NCBI GenBank assembly: GCA_937863685.1
Contig: CALMGM010000014.1
Location: forward strand, 1 to 32,012
Direction: 5' to 3'
Source of the DNA: an uncultured bacterium
GTDB lineage: Bacteria; Edwardsbacteria; AC1; EtOH8
DNA length: 32,012 bases
The position numbers were made by a program, and so were the translations under genes. Below are positions 1 to 9,244 of the stretch, piece after piece. How positions within the stretch are numbered: position 1 is the first letter of the stretch; every line of letters begins with the position of its first letter. The notes beneath the pieces are model-generated. The model did not search any database. It had not been told where the DNA came from and worked only from the letters and a program-made list of their open reading frames with translations.

Positions 1-53
1 GCGAGGGCGGCCGAACCGTGGGCGCCGGCACCGTCACCGAGATAGTGGAATAA
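1..53 (+). CDS. tuf: Elongation factor Tu, 3' end only
   Basis: Only the last 16 codons and the TAA stop at 51-53 are in the window. In frame 3 they read EGGRTVGAGTVTEIVE, the near-invariant C-terminus of bacterial EF-Tu (GRTVGAGVVTEI in most species). EF-Tu delivers aminoacyl-tRNA to the ribosome as a GTP complex. Its place 33 nt before rpsJ is the usual str-to-S10 order. The 5' part of the gene lies outside the window, so nothing can be said about copy number. Confidence 0.93.
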   Translation, partial: EGGRTVGAGTVTEIVE

Positions 54-86
54 ATCAAACTTATATATAATATAAGGAAATAAAAG

Positions 87-401
87 GTGTCAGTTCAAAG
101 CATTAGAATAAAACTCAAGGCCTATGACCACGCGGTGCTGGACCAGTCGGTGGCCGAGATCGTCAACACCGCCAAGCGGACCGGGGCCAGGATCTCGGGC
201 CCCATTCCCCTGCCGACCAAGAAGACGATCTATACCGTCAACCGTTCCACCCACGTCGACAAGAAATCCCGGGAGCAGTTCGAACGGAGGATCCACAAAC
301 GGCTGATCGATATCCTCAATTCCACCCCCCAGACCATCAACGCCCTTACCAAACTGGAGCTTCCGGCCGGGGTGGATATCGAGATCAAGAGCGGCCTGTA
401 G
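87..401 (+). CDS. rpsJ: 30S ribosomal protein S10
   Basis: S10 is a 30S head protein and, as NusE, a partner of NusB in transcription antitermination. The 104-residue length is normal. The signature stretch [11 protein letters not shown] followed by RIHKRLIDI, near residues 56-76, is the conserved S10 loop and following strand. The start is GTG at 87, with AAGGAA at 75-80 as ribosome site; no better in-frame start lies upstream. It is the first gene of the S10 operon and follows tuf closely. The gap to rplC is 57 nt. Confidence 0.97.
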   Translation: MSVQSIRIKLKAYDHAVLDQSVAEIVNTAKRTGARISGPIPLPTKKTIYTVNRSTHVDKKSREQFERRIHKRLIDILNSTPQTINALTKLELPAGVDIEIKSGL

Positions 402-458
402 GTTTTAGCGGTCCTTACTAAAGAATAAGAATTCAGAATCCATAATAAGGCTATATTC

Positions 459-1079
459 ATGAACGCAATGATCGGCAGAAAGATCGGGATGACCCAGGTG
501 TTTGGCGAAGGCAACGTCATGGTTCCGGTGACGGTGCTGGAGGTCGGGCCCTGCGTGGTCACCCAGATCAAGACCAAAGATAAGGACGGTTACTGCGCCG
601 TCCAACTGGGCTTCGGTAGCAAGAAACCCGGCAAGATCAACAAAGCCGCCGCCGGGCACCTGGCAAAATCAAAGGCCCAGCCGGTCCAGGTGATGCAGGA
701 GTTCAGGACCGACGATTCGTCCGCCTACCAGCTGGGGCAGGTATTGAACGCGGATGTCTTTGTCGCCGGAGACAAGATCAAGATCACCGGCACCACCAAG
801 GGCAAAGGGACCGCCGGGGTGATGAAGCGCCACAAATTCCACGGCGGGCCGGCCAGCCACGGGCAGACCGACCGCAACCGGCATTCCGGGGCCGTCGGCT
901 CGGGGTCGACACCGGGCCGGGTGTATCCCGGAACCAAGATGGCCGGGCATATGGGGGATGTTAAATTCTCGGTCAGAAACCTGAAAGTGGTCAAGGTGGA
1001 TCAGTCCAAGAACATCATTCTGGTCAGGGGAGCGGTGCCCGGTGCCCCGGACGGAATCGTGTCAATCCATAAGATATAA
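459..1079 (+). CDS. rplC: 50S ribosomal protein L3
   Basis: L3 is an early-assembling 23S rRNA binding protein near the peptidyl transferase centre. The 206-residue product begins MNAMIGRKIGMTQVF, the typical L3 N-terminus. It carries the long central loop with KGKGTAGVMKRHKF, GGPASHGQ and GSTPGRVYPGTKMAGHMG (residues about 110-170), which reaches into the ribosome core. ATG 459 has an AAGG ribosome site about 8 nt upstream, so it is preferred to the internal ATG at 468. The next gene, rplD, starts 17 nt after the stop. Confidence 0.97.
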   Translation: MNAMIGRKIGMTQVFGEGNVMVPVTVLEVGPCVVTQIKTKDKDGYCAVQLGFGSKKPGKINKAAAGHLAKSKAQPVQVMQEFRTDDSSAYQLGQVLNADVFVAGDKIKITGTTKGKGTAGVMKRHKFHGGPASHGQTDRNRHSGAVGSGSTPGRVYPGTKMAGHMGDVKFSVRNLKVVKVDQSKNIILVRGAVPGAPDGIVSIHKI

Positions 1080-1096
1080 GGAAAGCTGGAAACAAG

Positions 1097-1723
1097 ATGT
1101 TGTCTGTAAATTTATTCGATGATAAGGGGAAGAAATCCGGCAGCCTGGAAGTTCCGGAGGATATCTTCGGCGCCAGACCAAACCAGCACCTGCTGTATCT
1201 GGCGGTCCGGGAATACCTGGACAACCAGCGGCAGGGCAATGCCGCCACCCAGAATGCGGCCGATGTCAGGGGCGGCGGAAAGAAGCCGTTCAAGCAGAAA
1301 GGGACCGGCCGGGCCCGCCAAGGCAGTACCAGGTCCTCCATCATGGTGGGCGGTTATGTGGCCCACGGGCCGGAGCCCCGGGACCATTCCTGGGAACTTC
1401 CCAAAAAATCCCGCAAGGCAGCCCTTAAGTCGGCCTGGGCCGACAGCTTCAAGTCCGGCAAGCTGGGGGTCATAGAATCGCTTAAGGCCACCGGCAAGAC
1501 CAAGGAGATGGCCGATCTGTTCAAGACGATGGAACTGAGCGGCCAGAAGGTTCTGCTGCTGGACCAGGCCCATTCTCTGGAGGTCCGCAAGTCCGGGCGC
1601 AACATTCCGGGGTTGGTGCTGAAGCCGGTCAGGGAGGTCAATCCCTATGACATCATCAAGGCCGACAAGGTCATCCTTACCAGGAAGGGGCTGGAAGCAG
1701 TAAAGGAGGCATTCGCCAAATGA
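1097..1723 (+). CDS. rplD: 50S ribosomal protein L4
   Basis: L4 binds 23S rRNA and lines the exit tunnel; in E. coli it also represses its own operon. The 208-residue protein shows the extended tunnel loop at residues about 60-105, with [19 protein letters not shown] and [12 protein letters not shown]. This is the most conserved part of bacterial L4. Its last four bases (ATGA, 1720-1723) overlap the rplW start, indicating translational coupling. No E. coli-type S10 leader can be recognised between tuf and rpsJ, so regulation by L4 is not supported here. Confidence 0.97.
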   Translation: MLSVNLFDDKGKKSGSLEVPEDIFGARPNQHLLYLAVREYLDNQRQGNAATQNAADVRGGGKKPFKQKGTGRARQGSTRSSIMVGGYVAHGPEPRDHSWELPKKSRKAALKSAWADSFKSGKLGVIESLKATGKTKEMADLFKTMELSGQKVLLLDQAHSLEVRKSGRNIPGLVLKPVREVNPYDIIKADKVILTRKGLEAVKEAFAK

Positions 1724-2004
1724 ACTACAGCATAATCAAGAGACCGCTGATCACCGAGAAGATCACCAACCTCCGCGAAAGCTACAACCGTTACGGTTTC
1801 GAGGTGGCCCGGGATGCCAACAAGCACCAGATCAAGGAGGCGGTGGAGACCATTTTCAAGGTCAAGGTCAAGGAAGTGACCACCATGAACGTGATGGGCA
1901 AGACCAAGCGTCTGGGACGCAACCAGGGGAAGCGGCCGGACTGGAAGAAGGCCATCGTCACCCTGGCCAAGGACCAGAAGATAGAAATGATCGAAGGCAT
2001 ATAA
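1720..2004 (+). CDS. rplW: 50S ribosomal protein L23
   Basis: L23 sits at the tunnel exit, where trigger factor and SRP dock. The 94-residue length and the N-terminal [12 protein letters not shown] signature, followed by [19 protein letters not shown], are classic for L23. The C-terminal half has the basic loop [23 protein letters not shown] that binds 23S rRNA. Its ATG overlaps the rplD stop by four bases, so it is probably translated by reinitiation. rplB follows after 38 nt with its own AGGAG site at about 2027. Confidence 0.97.
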   Translation: MNYSIIKRPLITEKITNLRESYNRYGFEVARDANKHQIKEAVETIFKVKVKEVTTMNVMGKTKRLGRNQGKRPDWKKAIVTLAKDQKIEMIEGI

Positions 2005-2042
2005 AATCATTCGGGATATAAATTTTAGGAGAACTCCGTTAG

Positions 2043-2867
2043 ATGGCTATCAAATCATATAAACCGACCACCCCAGGGATGCGGCACCGCACCGGGTACA
2101 GCTTTGATGAGATCACATCCTCAAAGCCCAAGAAGTCCCTGCTGTCCTCCCTGAACAAATCGGGCGGGCGCAACAACCACGGGCGGGTGACAGCCGATCA
2201 CAAGGGAGGCGGCCACAAAAGAAATTACCGGATAATCGACTTCAAACGGGATAAATTCAGCATCCCGGCCACTGTGGCCTCGATAGAATACGATCCCAAC
2301 CGGTCCTGCCGCATCGCCCTCCTGAAGTACGCCGATGGCGAATGGCGCTACATCATCGCCCCCCTGGGACTGACGGTGGGCGACAAGATCCTGTCCGGCT
2401 CCGGGATCGACATCAAAGTGGGCAATTCGATGCCCTTGGCCGAGATCCCCCTGGGCAGCGCCATCCACAATATAGAACTGAAAAAGGGCAAGGGCGGTCA
2501 GATGGTCCGGACCGCCGGCGGGTCGGCCCAGCTGATGGCCAAAGAAGGTGAATACGCCCATCTCCGGCTGCCGTCAGGCGAGGTGCGCCTGGTCCGGATG
2601 GAGTGCATGGCCACCCTGGGACAGGTGGGCAACCTGGAGAACGAGAATATATCCATCGGAAAGGCCGGACGTAACCGCTGGCTGGGTGTCAAACCCCACA
2701 GCCGGGGCGTGGCCAAGAATCCCCACGACCATCCGATGGGCGGCGGCGAGGGCAAATCATCCGGTGGCAGGCATCCCTGCAGCCCCAAAGGATTGCTGGC
2801 CAAGGGCAAGAAGACCAGAAAGAAGAAGAATACAACCAGTAAATTCATCCTTAAGAGGAGAAAATAA
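2043..2867 (+). CDS. rplB: 50S ribosomal protein L2
   Basis: L2 is one of the most conserved large-subunit proteins, needed for subunit association and peptidyl transferase assembly. The 274-residue product has the N-terminal OB-like domain ([21 protein letters not shown] near residues 50-70) and the SH3-like C-terminal domain. The C-terminal part has the invariant [29 protein letters not shown]-type loop at about residues 222-250. The usual N-terminal [17 protein letters not shown] is intact. The TAA stop shares one base with the rpsS ATG (TAATG, 2865-2869). Confidence 0.98.
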   Translation: MAIKSYKPTTPGMRHRTGYSFDEITSSKPKKSLLSSLNKSGGRNNHGRVTADHKGGGHKRNYRIIDFKRDKFSIPATVASIEYDPNRSCRIALLKYADGEWRYIIAPLGLTVGDKILSGSGIDIKVGNSMPLAEIPLGSAIHNIELKKGKGGQMVRTAGGSAQLMAKEGEYAHLRLPSGEVRLVRMECMATLGQVGNLENENISIGKAGRNRWLGVKPHSRGVAKNPHDHPMGGGEGKSSGGRHPCSPKGLLAKGKKTRKKKNTTSKFILKRRK

Positions 2868-3220
2868 TGTCTCGCTCCCTTAAAAAAGGACCTTATATCG
2901 ATCCCAAACTGTTGGCCAAGATCGAGGCCATGGCGGCTTCCGGGGAAAAGAGGGTCATCAAGACCTGGGCCCGGCGTTCCATAGTGCCTCCGGAATTCGT
3001 CAGCTTCACCATCGCGGTCCACAACGGAAACAAGTTCATCCCGGTATATATCACCGAAAACATGGTGGGGCACAAGTTGGGCGAGTTTGCGCCCACCCGG
3101 ACATTCCGCAAGCACGGGGCGGTAGGCAAAGAAGAGGACAAGAAGAAGAGGACCGAAACCACCACCGCGGCTGCCATCCCGGCCGCCGCAGCGGCAGCCC
3201 CGGCGGCCGCCAAGGCATAA
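2867..3220 (+). CDS. rpsS: 30S ribosomal protein S19 with Ala-rich tail
   Basis: S19 binds 16S rRNA in the 30S head together with S13. The core (residues 1-90) is standard: [15 protein letters not shown], then [30 protein letters not shown]. Usual bacterial S19 is about 90 residues, but this one is 117. The extra part is a low-complexity tail of Lys/Glu followed by runs of Ala and Pro ending AAAKA. The tail is in frame and followed by a normal 17-nt gap to rplV, so it is probably real. Similar tails occur on S5 and L17 in this operon. Confidence 0.95.
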   Translation: MSRSLKKGPYIDPKLLAKIEAMAASGEKRVIKTWARRSIVPPEFVSFTIAVHNGNKFIPVYITENMVGHKLGEFAPTRTFRKHGAVGKEEDKKKRTETTTAAAIPAAAAAAPAAAKA

Positions 3221-3237
3221 GGAGCGACAGATAGAAG

Positions 3238-3585
3238 ATGGAAGCATTATCCAGAAAAAGGCATATCCGGGTCACCCCCCGGAAAATGAGGGCCGTGGCC
3301 GATCTGATCAGGGGCAAGAAATGCAACGACGCCCTGTCGATACTCAAATTCGTGCCCAAGGCTGGCAGCCCCCACCTGGCCAAAGCCATCAAATCGGCGG
3401 TGGCCTCGGCGGTGGAGATCGCCGGCAACGCCAAGGCCGATCCCGATACCTTGAGGATATCGGAGATCCGGGTGGACGAGGGCATCATCATGAAACGGTT
3501 CCGTCCCCGGGCCAGAGGCCGGGCCGACCGCCGGCTGAAACGCACCAGTAATCTCTTGGTTCGGGTTTCCGACCAGGCTAAATAA
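3238..3585 (+). CDS. rplV: 50S ribosomal protein L22
   Basis: L22 lines the exit tunnel with L4 and contacts all domains of 23S rRNA. The 115-residue product has the N-terminal RVTPRKMRAVADLIRGK motif. It then shows the diagnostic C-terminal beta-hairpin region DEGIIMKRFRPRARGRADRRLKRTS at about residues 82-106, whose tip normally reaches the tunnel wall. No insertions are seen in the hairpin. It lies in the usual rpsS-rplV-rpsC order with 17- and 18-nt gaps, and the ATG at 3238 fits the typical L22 N-terminus. Confidence 0.97.
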   Translation: MEALSRKRHIRVTPRKMRAVADLIRGKKCNDALSILKFVPKAGSPHLAKAIKSAVASAVEIAGNAKADPDTLRISEIRVDEGIIMKRFRPRARGRADRRLKRTSNLLVRVSDQAK

Positions 3586-3603
3586 ATTAACGGAGGTAAA
3601 GGT

Positions 3604-4251
3604 TTGGGTCAGAAGACACACCCCATAGGCTTAAGGCTGGGGATCATCAAGACCTGGGACTCCAGGTGGTTCGCCAAGAATGATTTTGCCAGCCTGCTGG
3701 AGGAGGACGAAAGGATCCGTCGCTATCTGCGGCAGAAGCTGATGAATGCCAGCGTTTCCAAGATAGAAATTGAAAGGACGTCCAAACGGGTGACGGTGAC
3801 CATCCACACCTCAAGGCCGGGCATAGTCATCGGCCGCAAGGGCGGCGAGATAGAGAAGCTGAAGGCCGAGATCCAGCACCTGACCGCTCAGAAGGAGGTT
3901 CACCTGAACATCGCCGAGGTCAAGACCCCCGAGCTGGATGCCAGGCTGGTGGCCGATAACATCGCCCGCCAGCTGGAGCAGCGGATCTCCTTCCGCCGGG
4001 CCATGAAGAAGGCCGTTCAGGGCACCCTGCGGATGGGGGCCTACGGGATCAAGATCTCCTGCGGCGGGCGCCTGGGCGGGGCCGAGATCGCCCGGACCGA
4101 AAGTTACCGCGAGGGCCGGGTTCCCATGCACACCCTAAGGGCCGACATCGATTACGCCACCTCCACCTCCCACACCACCTTCGGCTGCATCGGAATCAAG
4201 GTTTGGATATTCAAGGGCGAGGTGCTGGGCAAACAGGCAGTGGCCAAATAG
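3604..4251 (+). CDS. rpsC: 30S ribosomal protein S3
   Basis: S3 is a head protein at the mRNA entry site. The 215-residue product begins (TTG start) [22 protein letters not shown], the invariant S3 N-terminus. The KH domain with [10 protein letters not shown] lies at about residues 77-86, and the C-terminal S3 domain has [12 protein letters not shown] and [15 protein letters not shown]. The TTG at 3604 is supported by a strong GGAGG at 3592-3596, seven bases upstream. Slightly short compared with E. coli S3 (233), it lacks a long C-terminal tail. Confidence 0.97.
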   Translation: MGQKTHPIGLRLGIIKTWDSRWFAKNDFASLLEEDERIRRYLRQKLMNASVSKIEIERTSKRVTVTIHTSRPGIVIGRKGGEIEKLKAEIQHLTAQKEVHLNIAEVKTPELDARLVADNIARQLEQRISFRRAMKKAVQGTLRMGAYGIKISCGGRLGGAEIARTESYREGRVPMHTLRADIDYATSTSHTTFGCIGIKVWIFKGEVLGKQAVAK

Positions 4252-4287
4252 GAATAATTAACCGACTTTCTGGAGTTGTAGAATAAT

Positions 4288-4716
4288 ATGTTGATGCCAA
4301 AGCGGGTAAAACACCGCAAACAAAGAAGGGGGCGCCGGTGCGGACTGGCCACCAGGGGCCATTACGTGGCCTTCGGCGAGTTCGGGCTGCAGTCGCTGGA
4401 CGCCGCTTGGATCACCGACCGGCAGATCGAAGCGGCCCGGGTGGCCATGACCAGGTTCATCAAACGGGGCGGCCGGGTCTGGATCAGGATCTTTCCCGAC
4501 AAACCGGTGACCGCCAAACCGGCCGAGACCAGGATGGGCAAGGGCAAAGGGGCCCCCGACCACTGGGTGGCCGTGGTCAAGCCGGGCCGGGTGATGTTCG
4601 AGATCGGGGGCATTCCCGAAGCCACCGCCAAGAAGGCCATGCTGCTGGCCTCGCATAAACTGCCGATAAAAACCAGGATGGTCCAACGCCATCGTCACAT
4701 CGAGGTGAGCCAATGA
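4288..4716 (+). CDS. rplP: 50S ribosomal protein L16
   Basis: L16 organises the A-site tRNA region of the large subunit. The 142-residue protein starts [19 protein letters not shown], the normal L16 beginning. It contains [59 protein letters not shown], cited here only to locate the core at about residues 46-107; the RMGKGKG loop is the family hallmark. A second in-frame ATG at 4294 is possible but less typical. The TGA stop overlaps the rpmC ATG (4713-4716). Confidence 0.97.
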   Translation: MLMPKRVKHRKQRRGRRCGLATRGHYVAFGEFGLQSLDAAWITDRQIEAARVAMTRFIKRGGRVWIRIFPDKPVTAKPAETRMGKGKGAPDHWVAVVKPGRVMFEIGGIPEATAKKAMLLASHKLPIKTRMVQRHRHIEVSQ

Positions 4717-4943
4717 AGAAGACCAAAGATCTCCGGGAGATGACCCGGGCCGAACTGGAGCACAAGCTTAAGGAGGAGACCGAAGCCAACTTCAACCTGA
4801 AGCTGCGGCGCAATACCCAGCAGATCCCCAACCCCCTCCAACTGAGGCACACCCGCCGTTCGGTGGCCCGGATGAAGACGGTGCTCAACGAGGACCGCAA
4901 GGGCACCCGCAAACTGGCCGCCGGCACCGGCCCGAAGGAGTAG
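4713..4943 (+). CDS. rpmC: 50S ribosomal protein L29
   Basis: L29 is a small helical-hairpin protein near the tunnel exit, next to L23. The 76-residue product has the expected [32 protein letters not shown] core in pieces: a first helix at about residues 10-28, the LRRNTQQ turn, and a second helix with [16 protein letters not shown]. It is about ten residues longer than E. coli L29, through a short basic and Gly-rich C-terminus. The start overlaps the rplP stop by four bases, and rpsQ follows five bases after its stop. Confidence 0.95.
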   Translation: MKKTKDLREMTRAELEHKLKEETEANFNLKLRRNTQQIPNPLQLRHTRRSVARMKTVLNEDRKGTRKLAAGTGPKE

Positions 4944-4948
4944 AACAG

Positions 4949-5206
4949 ATGGCAGAGAGAAATTTGAGAAAGACCAGGATCGGCAAGGTGGTGGGCGACA
5001 AGATGGACAAGACCATCATCGTGGCCGTGGAACGTAGGGTCAAGCATCCCCTGTACAACCGGGTGGTGAAAAGGACCACCAAATATTACACCCATTCCCA
5101 GGACCAGGCCGCCAAGGTGGGCGACACCGTCAGGATCATCGAGACCAAGCCCATCTCCAAGACCAAGCGCTGGCGCCTGGTGGAGATCATGGAGAAGGCC
5201 AAGTAG
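4949..5206 (+). CDS. rpsQ: 30S ribosomal protein S17
   Basis: S17 is a primary 16S rRNA binding protein of the 30S body with an OB fold. The 85-residue sequence carries [19 protein letters not shown] at residues 7-25, then [21 protein letters not shown] and the late loop [23 protein letters not shown]. All are standard S17 elements. GAAGGAG (4935-4941) gives a good ribosome site ahead of ATG 4949. A 75-nt gap, the largest in this part of the operon so far, separates it from rplN; no terminator hairpin is evident there. Confidence 0.97.
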   Translation: MAERNLRKTRIGKVVGDKMDKTIIVAVERRVKHPLYNRVVKRTTKYYTHSQDQAAKVGDTVRIIETKPISKTKRWRLVEIMEKAK

Positions 5207-5281
5207 TCTCCGGCCGTTTCACCAAAACCCAGCATCAGATAAACCAACCCTGAAAAAGCGGGGCAACGAGGCAGGTAAAAA

Positions 5282-5650
5282 ATGATTCAGCAGTACACCA
5301 AGTTAAATATCGCCGACAACTCCGGGGCCAAGAAGGCCATGTGCATCCAGGTGATGGGCGGCCATTTCCGCCGCTACGGATCGGTGGGCGACATCATCAA
5401 GATCGCCGTCAAGGACGTGCTTCCCGGCGGGGCCATCAAGAAGGGCGAGGTGGCCCGGGCCGTGATCGTCCGGACCCGGAAGGAGATCCGCCGCAAGGAC
5501 GGCTCCTACATCCGGTTCGACGACAATGCCGCGGTGATAATAGACGACAAGAACGAGCCCAAGGGCACCCGCATCTTCGGCCCGGTGGGCCGGGAGCTGA
5601 GGGACCGGCAGTTCATGAAGATCATCTCTTTGGCCCCGGAAGTGATATAG
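5282..5650 (+). CDS. rplN: 50S ribosomal protein L14
   Basis: L14 lies at the intersubunit face and binds the silencing factor RsfS. The 122-residue length is exactly typical. The start [27 protein letters not shown] is diagnostic, as are [25 protein letters not shown] and the C-terminal [26 protein letters not shown] region. There is no insertion or truncation. It begins the spc operon in E. coli, but here it simply follows rpsQ after 75 nt without a recognisable promoter. rplX starts 13 nt after its stop. Confidence 0.98.
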   Translation: MIQQYTKLNIADNSGAKKAMCIQVMGGHFRRYGSVGDIIKIAVKDVLPGGAIKKGEVARAVIVRTRKEIRRKDGSYIRFDDNAAVIIDDKNEPKGTRIFGPVGRELRDRQFMKIISLAPEVI

Positions 5651-5663
5651 GAGCGGATGTAAA

Positions 5664-5981
5664 ATGAAGATCAAAAAGAACGACAGCGTCATCGTAATCG
5701 CCGGCAACGACAAGGGCAAGAGGGGAAAGGTTTTAAAGACCATGCCCGACAAGGGCCGGGCCATCGTGGAGGGGGTCAATTTCATCAAGCGCCACACCAA
5801 GCCCCGCAAGCAGGGCGAGAAGAGCGGGATCCTGGAGAAGGAGGCTCCCATCAATGTCACCAATCTGATGGTGATCTGCGCCAAATGCGACAAGGGGGTC
5901 AGGGTGGGCGTCAGAAGCCTGGCCGACGGCAAGCGGGCCAGGATATGCAAAGCCTGCGGCGAGATGCTGGATAAGGAATAG
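5664..5981 (+). CDS. rplX: 50S ribosomal protein L24 with C-terminal zinc-ribbon cysteines
   Basis: L24 is an assembly initiator on the 5' domain of 23S rRNA. The 105-residue product has the KOW motif at residues 4-32 ([23 protein letters not shown]) and the conserved [13 protein letters not shown] segment. The C-terminus has two Cys pairs, C72-x2-C75 and C95-x2-C98, arranged as a zinc ribbon. Many bacterial L24 proteins carry this and E. coli L24 lacks it. The ATG at 5664 is preceded by GGAG at about 5650. Zinc binding is inferred from the ligand spacing. Confidence 0.97.
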   Translation: MKIKKNDSVIVIAGNDKGKRGKVLKTMPDKGRAIVEGVNFIKRHTKPRKQGEKSGILEKEAPINVTNLMVICAKCDKGVRVGVRSLADGKRARICKACGEMLDKE

Positions 5982-6105
5982 ATCTCCGGGCTTTCCCGAA
6001 TAAAACGTTAAAAGGCTGAAGATCACAACGTGATATATCGGGTCTTAAATGCAGGGGGTGGCCAACCATCATCGAATTAAGTTCATTCTAAAAATTAGGA
6101 ATAAC

Positions 6106-6648
6106 ATGGCACGATTAAGAGAGAAATACACCAAGGAGGCCAAGCCGGCCCTGGTCAAGAAATTCGGCTACAGGAGCGTGATGCAAGCCCCCCGCCTGGA
6201 GAAGGTGGTGGTCAACATGGGGCTGGGCGAGGGCACCCAGGATCCCAAGCTGGTGGAGGCCGCCGCCAAGGACCTGGGCACCATCACCGGCCAGAAGCCG
6301 TCCATCCGCAAGGCCAAGAAATCCATCGCCACCTTCAAGCTGCGGGCCGGAGTGCCCATCGGCGCCATGGTGACCCTGCGGGGCAACACCATGTATGAAT
6401 TTTTTGACCGGCTGGTAAACGTGGCCATCCCCCGCATCCGGGATTTCCGGGGTGTGCCCACCAGGTCGTTCGACGGCCGGGGTAACTACACCCTGGGGGT
6501 CAAGGAGCAGATCATCTTTCCCGAGATCAACTACGACAAGATAGTCAAGGTTTTCGGCATGGACATCACCATCGTCACCACCGCCAAGACCGACGAAGAG
6601 GCCAAGGAGCTGTTGAGCCTGATGGGCATGCCTTTCCAGCAGAAGTAG
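6106..6648 (+). CDS. rplE: 50S ribosomal protein L5
   Basis: L5 binds 5S rRNA and contacts the P-site tRNA. The chosen ATG at 6106 gives 180 residues starting [22 protein letters not shown], the standard L5 N-terminus. It is preceded by TAGGAA about 6 nt upstream. The frame stays open to an ATG at 6049, but the 19 extra residues have no L5 character. Conserved parts include [16 protein letters not shown] (residues 29-44), [19 protein letters not shown] and [18 protein letters not shown]. Confidence 0.97.
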   Translation: MARLREKYTKEAKPALVKKFGYRSVMQAPRLEKVVVNMGLGEGTQDPKLVEAAAKDLGTITGQKPSIRKAKKSIATFKLRAGVPIGAMVTLRGNTMYEFFDRLVNVAIPRIRDFRGVPTRSFDGRGNYTLGVKEQIIFPEINYDKIVKVFGMDITIVTTAKTDEEAKELLSLMGMPFQQK

Positions 6649-6710
6649 TTCCGGGATCCCCGGCAGTTTTCAATATAACCGAACATATAACCAGGAAGGA
6701 ATAACAACCT

Positions 6711-6893
6711 ATGGCCAGAAAGGCTATGATCGAAAAGGCTGCCAGGCCAAAGTACCAGGTGAGACAGCATAACCGCTGCAACCGCTGCGGCCGCTCCCGG
6801 GGATATTACCGGGATTTCGGCCTGTGCCGGATCTGTCTGAGGGAGCTGACCCTGCGGGGCGAGATCCCCGGCATGACCAAGGCCAGCTGGTAA
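6711..6893 (+). CDS. rpsN: 30S ribosomal protein S14, zinc-binding type Z
   Basis: S14 is a late-assembling 30S head protein. At 60 residues this is the short, zinc-containing form. C23-x2-C26 and C39-x2-C42 flank the [20 protein letters not shown] core, giving a four-Cys zinc site. The long, zinc-free form of about 100 residues (as in E. coli) lacks these. The C-terminal [11 protein letters not shown] is the normal type Z ending. AGGAAGGA ahead of the ATG at 6711 provides the ribosome site. It sits between rplE and rpsH as expected. Confidence 0.97.
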   Translation: MARKAMIEKAARPKYQVRQHNRCNRCGRSRGYYRDFGLCRICLRELTLRGEIPGMTKASW

Positions 6894-6926
6894 TCCGATA
6901 CCAAAGAACTTTAGGAGAATAACGAT

Positions 6927-7325
6927 ATGTCAATGACCGATCCCATTGCCGATATGCTGACCAGGATCCGGAACGCCGGCAAAGCCAAATTGAAGAAGGT
7001 GGACATTCCGTCGTCCAAGATGAAACTGGGGATCACCAAGATCCTGATGAAGGAGCATATGATCTCCAATTTCAAATATATCACCGACAACCGACAGAAT
7101 ATCATCCGGGTCTACCTGCGGTATGATGACAAGGGCAGCCATTTCATCAAGGGAATCAAAAGGATCAGCACTCCCGGCCTGAGGGTCTACGCTCCCCGGG
7201 ACAAGGTGCCCAAGGTCAAGAGCGGGACCGGCCTGGCCATCATCTCCACCTCCCAGGGCCTGATGAAGGACCGGGATGCCCGCAAGGGCGGTGTGGGCGG
7301 CGAAGTAGTCTGTTACATCTGGTAA
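6927..7325 (+). CDS. rpsH: 30S ribosomal protein S8
   Basis: S8 is a central-domain 16S rRNA binding protein and, in E. coli, the translational repressor of the spc operon. The 132-residue product starts MSMTDPIADMLTRIRNAGKAK, the invariant S8 opening. It ends with the signature GLMKDRDARKGGVGGEVVCYIW, where the family pattern is (S/T)xxGxM(S/T)xxxAxxxxxGGexlcxVW. The core loop PGLRVYAPRDKVPKVKSGTGLAIISTSQG is present. AGGAGA stands about 10 nt before the ATG. rplF begins 27 nt after its stop. Confidence 0.98.
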   Translation: MSMTDPIADMLTRIRNAGKAKLKKVDIPSSKMKLGITKILMKEHMISNFKYITDNRQNIIRVYLRYDDKGSHFIKGIKRISTPGLRVYAPRDKVPKVKSGTGLAIISTSQGLMKDRDARKGGVGGEVVCYIW

Positions 7326-7352
7326 TTGATAGATTTTTTAAGGAGAAAAGAA

Positions 7353-7934
7353 GTGTCTCGGGTTGGAAAAAAACCAATAAGCATGCCCCAGGGGGTCAAG
7401 GCCGAAATTAAGAACGGTTCGGTAAAAGTCACCGGCCCCAAGGGGACCATAGAGCAGCCCTTTCACCCCAACATCAAGGTGGCGCTGGAGGGGGACAAGA
7501 TGACGGTGACCAGGAACAGCGACGAAAAATTCGACCGGGCCCTGCACGGACTGACCCGGGCCCTGCTGGCCAACGCGGTCACCGGGGTGAGCCAGGGGTT
7601 TCAGCGAGTACTGCAGGTGTACGGCATCGGCTACAAGGCGGTTATTGACCCCAAAGGTCTGACCCTGTCGCTGGGATACTCCCATACCATCTTTTTGCCC
7701 AAGCCGGCCGGCATAGATTTTGAGATCCAGGACGAGCCGCAGCTGAAGGTCAAGGACAAAACCTACCAGACCAGCATCGTGGTCAAGGGCATCAACCGCC
7801 AGACAGTGGGAGAGGTGGCCGCCACCATCAGACAGTTCCGTAAGCCGGAGCCCTACCAGGGCAAGGGGATCCGCTATCAGAACGAGATCATCCGCCGCAA
7901 GGCCGGCAAGGCCGCAGCAGGGGCCGGCGGGTAA
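7353..7934 (+). CDS. rplF: 50S ribosomal protein L6
   Basis: L6 supports the GTPase-associated region near the sarcin-ricin loop. I place the start at GTG 7353, giving 193 residues beginning MSRVGKKPISMPQGVKAEI, the family N-terminus. AAGGAGA at 7340-7346 sits seven bases before it. The frame extends back to a TTG at 7326, but those nine residues are not L6-like and would bury the ribosome site. Two homologous domains are seen. The second has the C-terminal signature PYQGKGIRYQNEIIRRKAGK, followed by a short Ala/Gly tail. Confidence 0.96.
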   Translation: MSRVGKKPISMPQGVKAEIKNGSVKVTGPKGTIEQPFHPNIKVALEGDKMTVTRNSDEKFDRALHGLTRALLANAVTGVSQGFQRVLQVYGIGYKAVIDPKGLTLSLGYSHTIFLPKPAGIDFEIQDEPQLKVKDKTYQTSIVVKGINRQTVGEVAATIRQFRKPEPYQGKGIRYQNEIIRRKAGKAAAGAGG

Positions 7935-8035
7935 CCGGCAATTTCGCCGCAAATAAATTCACCGGGCTTTGGCAGTAGCAAGCCATACGGAACCAGCCTT
8001 AAAACCGAAAATTCCTATTAACCGGATATACGAAG

Positions 8036-8389
8036 ATGTCAGATAAAGCAAAACAGACCCGAGATGCCAGGATCAGGCGTCACATCAGAATTCGCCGCAA
8101 AGTGAGGGGTACCGGGGAGCGTCCCCGGCTGTGCGTGTTCCGCAGTTCCAAGCACATCTACGCCCAGATCATCGACGATTTCAACCACAAGACCCTGGCC
8201 TCCACCGGCCGGCTGGAGCATACCGACAGCGGCAAGATAGCCGAGAGCAAGCTGGTGGGCCAGCGGATCGCCAAACTGGCCCTGGACAAGGGGATCACCC
8301 AGGTGATCTTCGACCGCGGGGGATACATCTACCACGGCCGGGTCAAGGCTTTGGCCGAAGCCGCCAGAGAAGCAGGTTTAAAATTCTAA
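8036..8389 (+). CDS. rplR: 50S ribosomal protein L18
   Basis: L18 joins L5 in carrying 5S rRNA to the large subunit. The 117-residue product has the basic N-terminus [40 protein letters not shown], given here only to mark residues 10-49. It ends with the diagnostic [28 protein letters not shown] at residues 90-117. All secondary-structure blocks of the family are present. The 101-nt gap from rplF contains no obvious terminator or promoter. rpsE starts 22 nt downstream. Confidence 0.97.
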   Translation: MSDKAKQTRDARIRRHIRIRRKVRGTGERPRLCVFRSSKHIYAQIIDDFNHKTLASTGRLEHTDSGKIAESKLVGQRIAKLALDKGITQVIFDRGGYIYHGRVKALAEAAREAGLKF

Positions 8390-8411
8390 AGATATTTTAG
8401 GAGATAAGATT

Positions 8412-8972
8412 TTGGCAAAGGTTAATTTAAATTCGCTGGGCGAGCTTAAAGAGCAGGTGGTGCACATCAACCGGGTGGCCAAGGTGGTCAAAGGCGGCAA
8501 GCGTTTCGGCTTCACCGCCCTGGTCACGGTGGGCGACGGAAACGGCCACGTGGGCATCGGCAAGGGCAAGGCTCGTGAGGTATCGGAGGCCATCCGCAAG
8601 GCCACCGAGGATGCCAAGAAGAGCATCTCCCGCTATTCCATCGCCGAAGGCAAGATACCCTACCAGGTCATTGGGAAGTTCGGCGCCAGCCAGGTGATCC
8701 TGCGCCCGGCCGGCCCCGGCACCGGGGTGATCGCCGGCAACGTGGTCCGCTCGGTCCTGGAGGCCTGCGGGGTAACCGACATCCTGACCAAGAGCCTGGG
8801 CTCCAACAACCCCCACAACCTGGTGAAGGCCACCCTGAACGGGCTGAAGCAGCTGAGGCTGCCCCAGGACATTTTGGCCGAGCGGCACAAGGACAAGGAG
8901 GCCAAGGCGGCCCCGGCCAAACCGGCCGAAGCCGCACCACCCGAGGTCCAGCCCGAAACACCGGCCCAGTAG
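8412..8972 (+). CDS. rpsE: 30S ribosomal protein S5 with Ala/Pro-rich tail
   Basis: S5 helps maintain decoding accuracy and unwinds mRNA at the entry with S3 and S4. The TTG start at 8412 is backed by AGGAGA at 8399-8404. The S5 double-stranded RNA binding domain has [33 protein letters not shown] at residues about 22-54, and the second domain contains [13 protein letters not shown] and [18 protein letters not shown]. The core ends near residue 160. The remaining residues are a low-complexity tail rich in Ala, Pro and Glu, longer than in most S5 proteins. Confidence 0.97.
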   Translation: MAKVNLNSLGELKEQVVHINRVAKVVKGGKRFGFTALVTVGDGNGHVGIGKGKAREVSEAIRKATEDAKKSISRYSIAEGKIPYQVIGKFGASQVILRPAGPGTGVIAGNVVRSVLEACGVTDILTKSLGSNNPHNLVKATLNGLKQLRLPQDILAERHKDKEAKAAPAKPAEAAPPEVQPETPAQ

Positions 8973-9039
8973 ACCGCCAACGATCCATCCGCAGGGCAGA
9001 CCTGCAAGGTCATAAATGATTTGTCAGTGAGGAATTTTC

Positions 9040-9243
9040 GTGCCAAAAACAAAGAGATTAAGAATAACCCAGGTGCACTCCACCATCGACCGCACCGAAA
9101 AACAGAAGAAGATCGTCCGGTCGCTGGGCATCAGGAAACTCTACCATACGGTGGAGAAGAACGATACCCCCCAGATCAGGGGGATGGTCAAGAAGATCGA
9201 ACACCTGCTCAAAGTGGAAGAGATCACCGAAGGAGCCAAGTAA
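9040..9243 (+). CDS. rpmD: 50S ribosomal protein L30
   Basis: L30 is a small non-essential large-subunit protein. The GTG at 9040 gives 67 residues: MPKTKRLRITQVHSTIDRTEKQKKIVRSLGIRKL is located at residues 1-34, followed by the TVEKNDTPQIRGMVKKIEHLLKVEEI part that ends the fold. GTGAGGA at 9027-9033 is the ribosome site. E. coli L30 has 59 residues, so this one is a little longer at the C-terminus. Only one base separates its stop from the rplO ATG. Another frame is open here but gives no recognisable protein. Confidence 0.94.
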   Translation: MPKTKRLRITQVHSTIDRTEKQKKIVRSLGIRKLYHTVEKNDTPQIRGMVKKIEHLLKVEEITEGAK

Positions 9244-9244
9244 A

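Noticed and set aside
6049-6105. Earlier start for rplE
   Set aside because: The 19 extra residues are unlike L5, and the ribosome site fits the ATG at 6106.
7326-7352. TTG start for rplF
   Set aside because: It would put the AAGGAGA ribosome site inside the gene; GTG 7353 gives the standard L6 N-terminus.
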